DNA of 64,000 nucleotides from Mycoplasma sp. SG1. Its GTDB lineage: Bacteria > Bacillota_I > Bacilli_A > Mycoplasmatales > SG1. Below, one piece after another: positions 54,419 to 64,000 of the stretch. The notes beneath the pieces are model-generated. The model did not search any database. It was not told the origin of the DNA and saw only the letters and a program-made list of their open reading frames with translations. The stretch's first letter is position 1; the number at the start of each line of letters is the position of its first letter. The stretch spans positions 248,001 to 312,000 of the forward strand of contig NZ_CP076852.1 of assembly GCF_023612375.1 (NCBI RefSeq), written 5' to 3'. A program made the translations under genes and the position numbers.

Positions 54419-55060
54419 ATGGTAAGCGCTGATCTTTTTGGTTTAGTAGTATATATCGCGGTATTAATAACTATCACTTGTTTGATATTCTTATTTAAAG
54501 TTATTTTCAAAAACAACCGTTCGCGTTGAATTTCAGAAAATAGTTTAAAAAAATTGCAGCTTTCAAAGAAAAAAATGCTTACAAGCAAGTTAATAGACAC
54601 TGTAAGACATTTATCTTCGCAACGTTTAGGAGCTTTAATTGTCCTTGAACAACATGGATCTCTTGAAGAATACGCTAAAAGAGGATATAGAATTAATGCT
54701 GATGTATCACCTGAGTTAATCCAACTTATTTTTAATAAAAAATCACCATTACACGATGGCGCTATGATTATTCGCGGTGATAAAATTGTTTCTGTTTGTT
54801 GTTATCTGCCAACAAGCACACAACGCTTAAAACCAGAATTTGGAAGCAGACATCGTGCTGCTTTAGGGATTAGCGAAATAAGCGATGCAATTGTAATTGT
54901 TGTTTCTGAAACGAATGGTGATATTGCCTGTGCTTATAAAAAAGATCTTATTTTTATTGAAGATCCTTATGATATTTACAATTTTATCCTTTATAAAAAT
55001 ATTAATAAATCTGAAAAAATGAGTTTAAAAGCTCAAAAAATAAAAGATATTAAAAGTTAA
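54419..55060 (+). CDS. cdaM: Diadenylate cyclase (CdaM type)
   Basis: Makes cyclic di-AMP from two ATP. The 213-residue protein has one N-terminal membrane helix (residues 6-25) and a DAC domain: LGALIVLEQHGSLEEY, the DGA motif HDGAMII near residue 120, and the RHR motif GSRHRAALGIS near residue 147. This matches M. pneumoniae CdaM (MPN244) and M. genitalium MG105, which lies directly after rnr there. A Trp codon TGA is at residue 38. The start ATG gives the membrane anchor; no other gene intrudes between it and the tmRNA. c-di-AMP is an essential second messenger for potassium and osmotic control in related bacteria. Confidence 0.9.
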
Positions 55061-55166
55061 AATTTTTAAAAAAAGTTTTCAAGATTCTTTAATAAATTTT
55101 TAAGAATAATTGATCATAAATGACTATCAATACTTTTATAGTGATTAAAAATATATTTTAAATTTG

Positions 55167-55172
55167 TATAAT
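55167..55172 (+). promoter_or_regulatory. -10 element of tRNA-Ser
   Basis: TATAAT ends 25 bases before the tRNA. Fits a short 5' leader trimmed by RNase P. Confidence 0.4.
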
Positions 55173-55197
55173 TACAAAGGAATAAAGTCTTTTTTCT

Positions 55198-55290
55198 GAA
55201 GTGGTACTCAAATGGACAAAGAGGCTTTCCTGCTAAGAAAGTAGGTTGGTTAATACCGACGTGTGGGTTCGAGTCCCACCCGCTTCGCCA
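55198..55290 (+). tRNA. tRNA-Ser (anticodon GCT)
   Basis: 93 nt with encoded CCA. Acceptor GAAGTGG pairs with CCGCTTC (one G-U). The anticodon loop has TGCTAAG with anticodon GCT (reads AGC/AGU). It has a long variable arm as expected for serine tRNA, and a T arm GTGGG-TTCGAGT-CCCAC. Confidence 0.93.
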
Positions 55291-55352
55291 TTTTTATTGT
55301 TCGATATCTTGTATACTAAAAAGATATAAGAAGAATAAAAGTTGAAACGTAT

Positions 55353-56933
55353 ATGAAGATATTCTATTCTAAAATTGTTATTTTTGCCTTTTTTCTTTCG
55401 TTGATGATATTTTTATTCGTCCTTTTTATTGTTTTAATTGCCGTTTTTAAATTGTCTTTTTTTTACATTTATGGTTTTTTTGTTTTAACTTTAGCTTGAG
55501 TTAGTTCGTTTGTTATCTTTATGTCTTCAAAAAGATTAGCAGCTTCAAAAACTTCTTGAATATTTGTTATTTTTGCAATTCCTTTTTTTGGTATTTGTTT
55601 TTACTTATTATTTGGTCGAACTTATTACTATAAAAAATATCATCGTTTTATTAACCGAACAAAAGATTTTTATAAATTAGATGATTGAAGTTTGGAAAAT
55701 GATTTTCTAAAAGCAAATAAAGATAATCATCAACGCTTAAGTTTATATAAATTTATTAAAAATATTAGTTATAAACCGATTTCTCATTTCAATCATTTTC
55801 AATTTTTTATTGATGGGGTTGAAAAAATGGAATCTGTTTATAAAGATATTTTAAAAGCTAAAAAATATATTCATGTTGAATATTTTATTATTTCTGATGG
55901 ATTTATTTTAAGTTTATTTTTAAAGTTGTTAGAACAAAAAAGTCAAGAAGGTCTTGATGTTAGAATCATTTATGACGGTGTTGGTTCATTAATGGATTTA
56001 GGAATTGGTTATATTAAACAATTAAGAAAACATAACATTAAAATTCACTGTTTTTCTCCTCCGTGATCAAACCTTGGAACTTCAACCAATTACAGAAATC
56101 ATCGAAAAGCAATTATTATTGATGGTAAAGTTGTTTATTTTGGCGGGATTAATATCGGGAATGAATATATCGGCGTAACTAATAAATTCGGTTATTGACG
56201 TGATAATCATATTCTAATCAAAGGAGCAGCCGCTAATATTTTTGAATTAAATTTTCTTCAAGATTGAGAATTTATTACTCAAAAATATATTAAAAATAAA
56301 GCTGAATATTTAAACTACCAATCTCCTGTTTTAAATAATCACTTACTATCTCATCAAGAATCTTCATCTAATGAATGAATTCACACCGTTGAAAACAGTC
56401 CAAGTTATGTCGATTCTCTCCATTATCAATTAATTGTTAAATTATTCGCTTCAGCTAAAAAAAGAATTTGAATTCAAACCCCTTATCTTGTTTTATCTGA
56501 TGAATTAATTGATATTTTAAAGATTATGGCCAACTCTGAAGTTGATGTTAAAATTATTACCCCTGCTGTTGCTGATAAGAAAACAGTTCATTTTATGACA
56601 AGATTAAATTATCAAAAACTTATTCCTCATCATATCGAGATTTATGAATATCAAAACGCTTTCTATCATGCAAAAGGGATTTTAATTGATGATGATATTA
56701 CATTTTTAGGATCAACCAATTTAGATTATCGTTCCATTTTTTTAAATTATGAACTTTCAAGTGTTTTTTATTCTAAAAAAGTAGCAGATCTGTTTGAAAA
56801 ACAATTTTTGAAAGATTTAACTTTTTGTAAACCGATTAAACTAGACAATAATGATAAATTTAAGTTTCCCAACAACTTTATTTACGTTAATTTTATGAAA
56901 GTTTTTTGTAAAGTTTTTGAACCGCTTCTTTAA
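55353..56933 (+). CDS. cls: Cardiolipin synthase
   Basis: Phospholipase D-superfamily enzyme that condenses phosphatidylglycerol into cardiolipin. The 526-residue protein starts with two membrane helices (about residues 8-33 and 38-58, plus a third near residue 75). It has two HKD motifs. The first is NHRKAIIIDGKVVYFGG near residue 250. The second is FYHAKGILIDDDITFLGSTN near residue 438, with FLNYELSS after it. Length and layout match bacterial Cls. Numerous TGA tryptophans. Membrane-located. Confidence 0.92.
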
Positions 56934-57016
56934 AAATTGTCATAATTTTAAATATAATATCGATAAGCAAAGAAAAGATTAAGTTCTTTATTTTTATTTT
57001 AAACTCTAAAAAAAAT

Positions 57017-57022
57017 TATAAT
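57017..57022 (+). promoter_or_regulatory. -10 element of ptsH
   Basis: TATAAT 54 bases before the ptsH ATG, in the 142-base gap after cls. Likely the start of the ptsH-ptsI transcript. Confidence 0.45.
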
Positions 57023-57075
57023 TTTCTTACTTAAAAGTAAAATCAATAAAAAGTTAACAAAATTTTAAAACACAT

Positions 57076-57354
57076 ATGGCATTAAAAGCAAATTTTACAA
57101 TTATAGATCCGATCGGAATTCATGCCCGTCCAGCAATGAAAATAGTTCAAGTAGCAAGTCGTTTTAGTTCAAATCTTTCGATTAATTTCAATGGCAAAAC
57201 AGCAAATTTAAAATCAATTATGAATTTAATGGCATTGGGAATTTTAACTAACAGTCATGTTGAGATTGTAGCGGATGGACGAGATGAAAAAGATGCGCTT
57301 GAAGAGATTAAAAAAGTGATGATTCTTGAAAAAGTAATTAATAATGTCGAATAA
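57076..57354 (+). CDS. ptsH: Phosphocarrier protein HPr
   Basis: HPr passes phosphate from enzyme I to the EIIA domains and is the target of HprK. The 92-residue protein has the catalytic histidine in GIHARPAMKIV (residue 16) and the regulatory serine in LKSIMNLMALGI (residue 47, the Ser46 site of HPr kinase). Both sites are intact, so it can take part in both transfer and regulation. It is followed by ptsI after 24 bases, the standard order. Confidence 0.95.
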   Translation: MALKANFTIIDPIGIHARPAMKIVQVASRFSSNLSINFNGKTANLKSIMNLMALGILTNSHVEIVADGRDEKDALEEIKKVMILEKVINNVE

Positions 57355-57378
57355 TCATTTTAAAATTTACAAATAATA

Positions 57379-59175
57379 ATGAAAAATAATATTGAATTTA
57401 AAGGAATAGTTATCAATAGTGGTTATGCCCTTGGAAAAGCAAAAGTTATTATTAAAGAAACAATTATTTCATCTAAAGTTGTTAAAAAGATGATTAAAGA
57501 TAACGAAATCGCTCCAGAAATAAGCAAACTAAATAAAGCGATTGAATATTTAATTAAAGAAAACCAAGAAACGCAGTTAAAATTAAAAGATAAACTTTCA
57601 AAAGAAGATAGCGAAATCTTTCAATCATTTTTAACCATTCTTCAAGATAGAATTATGATTGAAGAAATCGAAGCATTAATCAAAAACGAAAAAGTAGCAG
57701 CTGATTATGCTGTTAACGATGTCCTTGATAAATATGTTAAAATCTTTCAAGATTCACCTGATCAATATTTTATTGAAAGAGCAGAAGATTTAATTTCAAT
57801 TAAAAACAATTTAATTTCAAGAATCAACAATCAAGTAAAAGAAAATTGTTTTGATGTTCTTGAAAGTTATCGCGAAGATTTCATTTTAATTACAAATGAA
57901 CTTGAACCAGTTGATATTTCAACCATTTTTTCTCCTTTTTTAAAGGGAATTATTTTATATAAAGGGGCAGCTTCATCGCATATTGCTATCCTTTTAAAAA
58001 ACTTTAAAATACCAGTTTTATTTTCAGTTCATGGATTAAAAAACCAAAAAGATATTCATGATCAAACGATTGTTATCGACGCTAAAAAAGGGTATGTTCA
58101 TTTAAATTTAGAAAAAGAAGAATTAGCCTTTTTTGCAGAAAAACAAAAAGTTTGAGAAACTTACCAAAAAACACTTGAAAGTTATGGTTTTAAAAAAACT
58201 GTAACTTTAGATGGCTTTGAATGTTTAGTTGAAGCTAATATCGGAAACGTTGAAGACGCTGAAAAAGCACGTCAAGAAGGAGCTGATGGAGTGGGTCTGT
58301 TTAGAACAGAATTCTTTTTCACTTCAGCTACAAATTGACCTAATTATTTAAAACAAGCAACCGTTTACGCTCAAATTGCTGCTAAATTCAAAGATTTTGA
58401 TGTTGTATATCGAACATTAGATATTGGAGCAGATAAAGTTTTACCTTATTATGAATTTGAAAAAGAAGATAACCCCTTTCTTGGAAAAAGAGGAATTAGA
58501 TTTTCTTTAGCTCATAAAAGCGTTTTCAGAGATCAATTAAAAGCGCTATTAAGAACAAGTGCTCAACATAAAAACGTTAACATTATGTTACCAATGGTTT
58601 CTACTATTAAAGAAATTGAAGATGTTAAACTTTTAATTCAAGAATTGAAAAAAGAATTACATGAACAAGAACATCTAAACAGTTTTGACTATAAATTAGG
58701 AATTATGGTTGAAACTCCAGCTGTCGCTGTAGCTGCTAATTTATTTGCTCCACACGTTGATTTCTTTTCAATCGGAACAAATGATTTAATTCAATACTCA
58801 ATGGCTGCAGATAGAACTAATTCTAATTTAAGTCATCTTTATCAACCGCTTCATCCAGGTATTTTAAAACTTATTCATAATGTTATTTGAGCGATGAATA
58901 ATCTTATTGCTAAAACTAACAGCAAGAAAAAATGAGTTGGAATGTGCGGAGATGCTGCAGGATATGCCTTAGCGGTTCCTTTGTTTATTGGGATGGGATT
59001 ACAAAATTATTCTGTTTCAATTAGTTCTGTTAACTACATTCGTTATTTAATTTCTAATTTAATTAAAAAAGATTGTGATAAATTATTAGAAACGGTTTTA
59101 AATGAAGTAGATCATTTAAAAATAGCTGAAATTGTTGAACAATTTTTCAAAGATAAAAAATTAATTCAATTTTAG
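57379..59175 (+). CDS. ptsI: PTS enzyme I
   Basis: Enzyme I takes phosphate from PEP and passes it to HPr. The 598-residue protein has the phospho-accepting histidine in [20 protein letters not shown] (pattern GGxTSHxAI) near residue 200. The PEP-binding C-terminal half has [57 protein letters not shown] and the catalytic cysteine in MCGDAAG (pattern MCGEMAG). It is slightly longer than usual because of an extended N-terminal helical bundle. It forms an operon with ptsH; several TGA tryptophans. Confidence 0.96.
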
Positions 59176-59203
59176 ATCCTTAACTTAATTAAAGGACTTA
59201 TTA

Positions 59204-59209
59204 TATAAT
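59204..59209 (+). promoter_or_regulatory. -10 element directly before a small membrane-protein gene
   Basis: TATAAT ends 8 bases before ATG 59218: the transcript could start at the first codon (leaderless). Confidence 0.4.
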
Positions 59210-59217
59210 CAAATGTT

Positions 59218-59529
59218 ATGATAAATTTTATTTTCTCAGGAACAGTTGATCCTGTTCAATTAGCTATTTATATTCCTGCAACGATTATATTCTTCATTCT
59301 TTGTTTAGTTTTTTTATGGCTTGCCTGAAAAAGAAATGAATTTGAAAGAAGAATCCCGCCTGAACATAAATGAAGAAAAAAAGAGGGCTTTTTTAAAAAG
59401 CAACTTAGTTTATTTTATGGTATTATAACCTGTTTATTTTTATTAATAACAATCACTTTTATTGTTGCATTAGCAACTAATAATTTTGATTTTAAATCTA
59501 ATTGAACCGATTTAATCTATTTAGTTTAA
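59218..59529 (+). CDS. Small two-helix membrane protein, unknown
   Basis: A 103-residue protein rich in TGA tryptophans, so it is easily missed. Two membrane helices are clear (about residues 15-38 and 67-90), separated by a basic loop with ERRIPPEHKWRKKEGFFKKQLS. Both ends are short. I recognise no family. It is located between ptsI and crr and has its own promoter; function unknown. Confidence 0.6.
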
Positions 59530-59697
59530 TTTTTAAATTTTGTCAAAAACGATCCTTAAATTGATTAAAAAGAAAAGCAAGATTAATGATTTTCTTTATT
59601 TAATTTTGCTTTTTTCTATATAATTTATATAAAAAAATGAATAGAACCTTATTATCTTATTAGAAGTTAATAAAGGAAAAAGGATAAAAATCTATAT

Positions 59698-60204
59698 ATG
59701 TGTATTAAAAAAATTATTAGTTTTTTTAAGAAATCGTCATCAGTTGTGGTGTATTCTCCATGTGATGGTGAAATTAAAGACATCGCAAATATCGAAGATG
59801 AAGTATTTTCAAAAAATGTCTTAGGACGTGGTGTTTATATCACTCCAGAAATTGGCGAATTTCATGCCATGGTAAATGGTAAATTAGTTAACGTATTCCC
59901 GCTTGGACATTATTATTGCATTAAAACATCAGACACTGGTTATGAAGTGGTTTTACATATTGGAATTGATTCAGTAAATGTATCTGGATCATGTTTTTCT
60001 AAAAAAGTAGAGCAAGATGATGAAGTAGAACAAGGAAGTTTACTAGTAGAAGTAAATATTGATGAATTGGGGAAAAAAGCCAAATCTCTAGATTCTCCGA
60101 TCATTGTAACAAATGAATCTTTAAAAAATGCTCAAATAACCGATATCAAATACGGAAAAGTAAAAACAGGAGATCCTATTTTTACTATAGTTAAAAAATC
60201 TTAA
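59698..60204 (+). CDS. crr: PTS glucose-type EIIA
   Basis: EIIA carries phosphate from HPr to EIIB of the glucose or N-acetylglucosamine permease. The 168-residue protein has the family fold: YSPCDGEIKDIANIEDEVFSKNVLGRGVYITP, the first histidine in GEFHAMVNGKLV (conserved but non-phosphorylated) and the phosphorylated histidine in EVVLHIGIDSVNV near residue 86. A free-standing EIIA agrees with the EIICB at 61425. The ribosome-binding AAGGAUAAA precedes the start. It is one of few genes here with a good Shine-Dalgarno site. Confidence 0.94.
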   Translation: MCIKKIISFFKKSSSVVVYSPCDGEIKDIANIEDEVFSKNVLGRGVYITPEIGEFHAMVNGKLVNVFPLGHYYCIKTSDTGYEVVLHIGIDSVNVSGSCFSKKVEQDDEVEQGSLLVEVNIDELGKKAKSLDSPIIVTNESLKNAQITDIKYGKVKTGDPIFTIVKKS

Positions 60205-60222
60205 ACCTATTTAATTCTTTAA

Positions 60223-60247
60223 AACAACTACCAATAGTTGTTTTTTT
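60223..60247 (+). terminator. crr terminator
   Basis: An 8-bp stem aacaacta/tagttgtt (60223-60230 with 60235-60242), loop ccaa, then T-run. It ends just before the tRNA-Gly gene (60250). Confidence 0.75.
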
Positions 60248-60249
60248 AT

Positions 60250-60324
60250 GCAGTCATAGTTTAACAGGTAAAACTACAGTTTGCCATATTGTGGATGGGG
60301 GTTCAAGTCCCCCTGATTGCTCCA
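60250..60324 (+). tRNA. tRNA-Gly (anticodon GCC)
   Basis: 75 nt with encoded CCA. Acceptor GCAGTCA pairs with TGATTGC (one G-U); anticodon loop TTGCCAT, anticodon GCC; T arm GGGGG-TTCAAGT-CCCCC. It follows the terminator of crr by 2 bases. Confidence 0.92.
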
Positions 60325-60400
60325 TTTTTTTAACTATATATAAGTAAAAATTTATAATTATTATTAAAAATGAAAAATTTTTAAAAATAAGGATATATTT

Positions 60401-61165
60401 ATGTTTATATATATTTCAAAAGATAACAAAAATGCATCAAAACTAGCATTACCGTTCTTTACAAATTTGGTTAAAAAGAAAGAAAAACCAGTTATTTGTT
60501 TTGCGACTGGATCATCTCCGATCGATTTATACAATCTAATTATCGAAGATCATAAAAACAATAACACCTGCTGGGCGAATGTTGTTTCTTTTAATCTTGA
60601 TGAATATGTCGGTGCTGACGGGTCCGAAGAGTATAGTTATCGTTATTTTATGAATCATCATCTTTTTGATCATATTAATATCAATATCAAAAATACGCAT
60701 GTCCCAAACGGAATAGGGAATATTAATCAAAATATTTTAGATTATGAAAAGAAAATTCATGATCACAACCAAATCGATCTTTTATTATTAGGGTTAGGCA
60801 GAAATGGACATATTGGTTTTTGTGAACCAGGAACTGATATATCATCATTAACCCATGTTGTTAAATTACATGAATCTTCAAGAAAAGATCACGCAAGAAT
60901 GTTTTTTGATAATGATATCTCAAAAGTTCCAACCAAAGCTATAACGATGGGTATTAAGTCAATTATGAACGCTAAATGCATTATTTTATTGGCTTTTGGA
61001 GAAAGCAAAGAAGATGCGTTGAAGAAACTAACCCAAGATCATATATCTTTAGATTGTCCTGCATCTATATTACAACTGCATCCAAATGTTCATATTTTTG
61101 TAGATGAACAAGCCGCTAAATCGATTAATAAAGATAATTTATATCTTCAAATTTTTAATCTTTAA
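60401..61165 (+). CDS. nagB: Glucosamine-6-phosphate deaminase
   Basis: Converts glucosamine-6-phosphate to fructose-6-phosphate and ammonia, linking amino-sugar use to glycolysis. The 254-residue protein has FATGSSPIDLYNLI near residue 40, the FNLDEYVG block near residue 67, LLLGLGRNGHIGFCEPG around residue 133 (pattern LGxGxDGHIAFNEP) and TMGIKSIMNAK. The catalytic aspartate of FNLDEY and the histidine of GHIGF are present. A Shine-Dalgarno-like AAGGAUAU precedes the ATG. It lies between the tRNA and ptsG. Confidence 0.92.
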   Translation: MFIYISKDNKNASKLALPFFTNLVKKKEKPVICFATGSSPIDLYNLIIEDHKNNNTCWANVVSFNLDEYVGADGSEEYSYRYFMNHHLFDHININIKNTHVPNGIGNINQNILDYEKKIHDHNQIDLLLLGLGRNGHIGFCEPGTDISSLTHVVKLHESSRKDHARMFFDNDISKVPTKAITMGIKSIMNAKCIILLAFGESKEDALKKLTQDHISLDCPASILQLHPNVHIFVDEQAAKSINKDNLYLQIFNL

Positions 61166-61205
61166 TATCCTATAAATTGCTTTTTTAAGATATTTAAAAC
61201 CCTAA

Positions 61206-61239
61206 AATATATCAGAAATATTTCTGATATATTTTTTTT
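61206..61239 (+). terminator. nagB terminator
   Basis: A 13-bp perfect inverted repeat (aatatatcagaaa / tttctgatatatt; the innermost bases form the loop), followed by eight T residues, 40 bases after nagB. Confidence 0.8.
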
Positions 61240-61308
61240 ATCTTTAAAAATCAAACCTAAAAATTTATCGATTTAATCGTTTTTTCAAAAGGATCCAGTT
61301 AAACAAAA

Positions 61309-61314
61309 TATAAT
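61309..61314 (+). promoter_or_regulatory. -10 element of ptsG, with leader ORF
   Basis: TATAAT lies 110 bases before the ptsG ATG (61425). The leader holds a possible 18-codon ORF (61339-61395, MKKFSSFCLKIVPIKKNK). Confidence 0.4.
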
Positions 61315-61424
61315 ATCAATGGGTTATTATTTTTAAAGATGAAAAAATTTAGTTCATTTTGTTTAAAAATAGTTCCTATTAAAAAAAACAAATAATAGAA
61401 TTTTAACAAACAAAAATTGATAAA

Positions 61425-63218
61425 ATGCTAGTAAAATTACAAAGGTTGGGTAAGTGTTTAATTTATCCAATAGCAATTTTACCATTTGCTGCGATTTTGA
61501 ATCGGGTTGGTCAATTGGGTATCCAATACACCGTTTCTATTCCATGATTACAGCATATCTTTCAAGTTATTCAATTTCCCGGTGTAACGGTATTTAATAA
61601 TTTAGGATTAATTTTTGCGATAGCTCTTGCTTTTGGATATGCCAAAGATCTTCGTGGTGAAGCTGCTCTTATGGGTGGTCTTGCATATATAATTATGACT
61701 ACATTCCTTGGTGAAAACGGAATGGCTTCATGATTTTATAGTCACGTCTTAGATTGAAAACAATCGGATTTCCCGAGTGGTTTTCCTTTTAAATCAGGTC
61801 ATTCTAGACTTCTTTATGGGGTTACTTATACTGATCCACAGGATGCTTCAAAAGGATCTTTTCAATATATTTTAGATATTGGAGTATTTGGGGGTATTTT
61901 CCTTGGTTGTTTTTCTGCTTTCTTTTACAATAGATTTAAAGAAATCAAATTACATCCTGCGCTTTCTTTCTTTAGTGGAAGAAGATTTTTACCAATGGTA
62001 GTGCTATCTGCATCTATTCCTTTTGCTGTTTTATTTGCTGCTATATGACCATGATTTCAATACGCTCTTCTATCAATGGGAGAATGAATTGGTAATGGTT
62101 CTAGCGGTGCTAGTGGGTCAAAACTTAGTTATAACGCTGGAGCTAGTTTAAAAGCTGGTGGGTTTGCTTTCGTTTATGGAATTATTAACAGATTGATGCA
62201 ACCATTTGGTTTACATCATATTCTAAATACATTCCTATGATTCCAATTACCAATTAATGGTAATTTATTAGTGGAATGAATGGATAAATCAGGAACACTC
62301 CATCATGCTGGTTCAAGTGTTACAATTTATGGTGACATTAATGCCTTTATGATTGGGGTCAATGGTGCTGGTGTATTCCAAACAGGTTATTTCCCTATGT
62401 TTTTAGGTGGATTACCAGCCACTGCGTTAGCAATGGTTATGACCGCTAAAAAAGATAATCGGAAACAAGTTTTAGGATTCTTATCTGGGGTAGCTGCGGT
62501 TGCCTTTTTAACAGGTATTGATGAACCCCTTGCTTTCTCATTTATTTTTGTATCGCCATTGTTATGGGGAATACATGCCTTTTTAACAGGGTTCTTCTCG
62601 TTCATAACAGTCGCGTTAAACATTAGAGTCGGATTTGGATTCTCAGCAGGATTTATTGACTACATCATTTCCCTACCAATGTCATGGGAACACGCAATGT
62701 CATTCACTGGCGGTGGGGCGAAAGTATTCTCAAATCCATTGATTATATTCCCATTAGCTGCTGCTTGTTTTGGATGTTATTACATAACATTCTACTACAT
62801 CATTAAAAGATTCGATGTTGCGACTCCTGGACGTCATGATGTTGTCTTGAAAATGTCACATCTTGAAGAAAAAGAGGTCGAAGCCGAACATGTTGAAAGA
62901 GCCCTTGGTGATAGCGATCATATCGACGCAACCAAGGTTTTACCAAAAGTTGAAACAGATAAATATTATGTTTATGCTAGAAATATAGTTGACGGAGTTG
63001 GAGGGCCAGGGAACATCGTTAAAGTTGAAAACTGTGCTACAAGACTAAGAATTGAATTAAAAGACAATTCTCCTTCAATTGTAAATGATACCTTAATTAA
63101 ACAAAGAGGTGGAGCATACGCAATTAAACGTCTTGGTAAAAAAGCTTATCAAATTATTATCGGTACCGATGTTGAACATGTTGCAAATAGAATAAATGAT
63201 ATTCTTAAAAAAGAATAG
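61425..63218 (+). CDS. ptsG: PTS EIICB, glucose/N-acetylglucosamine family
   Basis: Membrane permease that takes up and phosphorylates the sugar. The 597-residue protein has the EIIC domain of about 10 hydrophobic segments (SLQRLGKCLIYPIAILPFAAIL-like start, FFSGRRFLPMVV, LTGIDEPLAFSFIF, MFLGGLPATALAMVM). The C-terminal EIIB domain carries the phospho-cysteine in VENCATRLRIELKD near residue 539. EIIA is a separate gene (crr). Its substrate could be glucose or N-acetylglucosamine: nagB just upstream favours amino sugar, but glucose-type sequence is equally consistent. Several TGA tryptophans. Confidence 0.93.
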
Positions 63219-63243
63219 ATTAATTTAAAACTATTTTCATCTA

Positions 63244-63273
63244 AATGGAGGCCATGGAGCCTCCATTTTTTTT
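63244..63273 (+). terminator. ptsG terminator
   Basis: A 9-bp stem aatggaggc/gcctccatt (63244-63252 with 63259-63267), loop catgga, then eight T residues, 26 bases after the stop. Confidence 0.85.
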
Positions 63274-63369
63274 ATTAAATAAATATCTATAATATCTTTT
63301 ACATTTTTTATATATTAATATTCTTTTAGTATTTTTTTTAAATTTCCAAATTAATTTTTTACTTTTTTC

Positions 63370-64000
63370 ATGAAGTTTTCTTTTTCTAATCCTTTTAAAA
63401 AATTCAACAATTGACTTAACTCAAATAAATATTTTCAAAAAGCGTATCAACATTATCAAAAAGGTGATCGTTCTACTGAAACATTGATTAGAGAAATTGA
63501 AAATAATAATTTAACTAATAATTATTTTTTTTCTAAAAAAAGTAAACAGACTTTAATTCAATTTAAAAATCATCATTTTAACCCAACCCCTTTACCTAAT
63601 TTTTTAAATGATAAAAGCATTCCAAGCACACTTTGAAGATATGGTTTTATTTTTGTTTTCATGGTTATGCCGATGTTAATTGGTTTTTTTGTCTATATTT
63701 TTCAACCTCAGATTTTAATTATTAGAAGTCCTTCAACAGGAAGATTAATTTTCAGCCAAACAGATTGATTGGATACTTTTAATAATATTTGGATTTTAAC
63801 AGCTTTTTTTTATTTTATTTTAATGTGGACTTTTTCATGAACATTTCGTAATGACATGAAATTTTCAGGTTTATTTTTTATTTTATATCTTGTGATGACC
63901 TATATTATTATTTATTTTGTCCTATTAAAGATCATAAACATTCAGAGCGGAATAAACCCAAATACAAGCAGTGATCCGTCCAAGACTCTTTTTTTTCTTG
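63370..64000 (+). CDS. Membrane protein, cut by the window end
   Basis: ATG 63370 opens a frame that runs off the window end; 210 residues are visible. It has a polar N-terminal part of about 90 residues, then membrane helices near residues 95-115, 135-155 and 175-195. Several TGA tryptophans. No family recognised; this may be a transporter or an unknown membrane protein. Confidence 0.5.

Overview
The window is 64 kb of an AT-rich mollicute (mycoplasma-type) chromosome. The deciding evidence is the genetic code. TGA sits in frame at conserved tryptophans of well-known proteins, for example the ThyA substrate loop, the DHFR Leu-Pro-Trp site, SecA, UvrA and the Type III Mod proteins. Other mollicute marks are a PTS/HPr-kinase sugar system, an F-type ATPase operon, few Shine-Dalgarno sequences and small intergenic gaps. 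I would place it loosely with the pneumoniae/Malacoplasma/Ureaplasma side of the mollicutes, because trxB-secG-rnr, hprK-lgt and a secA..uvrB neighbourhood recall Mycoplasma genitalium. The species cannot be told from the sequence alone. Every gene I can support lies on the + strand.

Layout: 1-4999 is housekeeping (thyA 3' part, folA, plsC, scpA, scpB, a Sua5/TsaC-like protein, glyA). 5012-12844 is the ATP synthase locus (atpI-like, atpB-E-F-H-A-G-D-C, then a small DUF1146-like membrane protein). 12945-16781 has a ComFC-like phosphoribosyltransferase and two FtsX-type permeases, the second frameshifted. 16940-19348 is secA, ended by a strong terminator. 19501-20445 is an alpha/beta hydrolase.

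20446-41016 is a roughly 20 kb restriction-modification/defence island between secA-hydrolase and uvrB. It contains an HNH-like protein flanked by a duplicated scrap of the hydrolase gene. It then has five Type III mod genes plus a sixth mod remnant, served by a single intact res gene and one 3' res remnant. Interleaved are an unrecognised 374-aa protein, a KAP-family P-loop NTPase, a Type II-like pair (HNH nuclease and cytosine-type methyltransferase) in which both genes are frameshifted at 8-base homopolymers, and two tandem paralogues of unknown function right after res. One Mod (29963-31588) keeps a full reading frame and a full-length recognition region but has lost both catalytic motifs. 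Another (28519-29922) has a strongly shortened recognition domain. This many-Mod, one-Res layout is the most unusual thing in the window: it looks like a set of alternative DNA-recognition subunits, or a reservoir for recombination.

41169-53629 returns to core genes: uvrB (with a frameshift), an SNF-family transporter, uvrA, hprK, lgt, trxB, secG, rnr, smpB. Then come ssrA (tmRNA, unusually long at about 593 nt), the diadenylate cyclase cdaM, tRNA-Ser(GCT), cardiolipin synthase, ptsH, ptsI, a small membrane protein, crr, tRNA-Gly(GCC), nagB, ptsG (EIICB) and the start of a membrane protein cut by the window end. HPr, enzyme I, EIIA, EIICB and HPr kinase together give a complete glucose-type PTS, and NagB feeds amino-sugar phosphate into glycolysis.

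Coordinates were read by hand with TGA=Trp. I ran no database search or alignment software, so family names rest on motifs, length and gene order. The four frameshifts (permease 2, HNH nuclease, C5-type methyltransferase, uvrB) could be real mutations, phase-variable states or sequencing errors.
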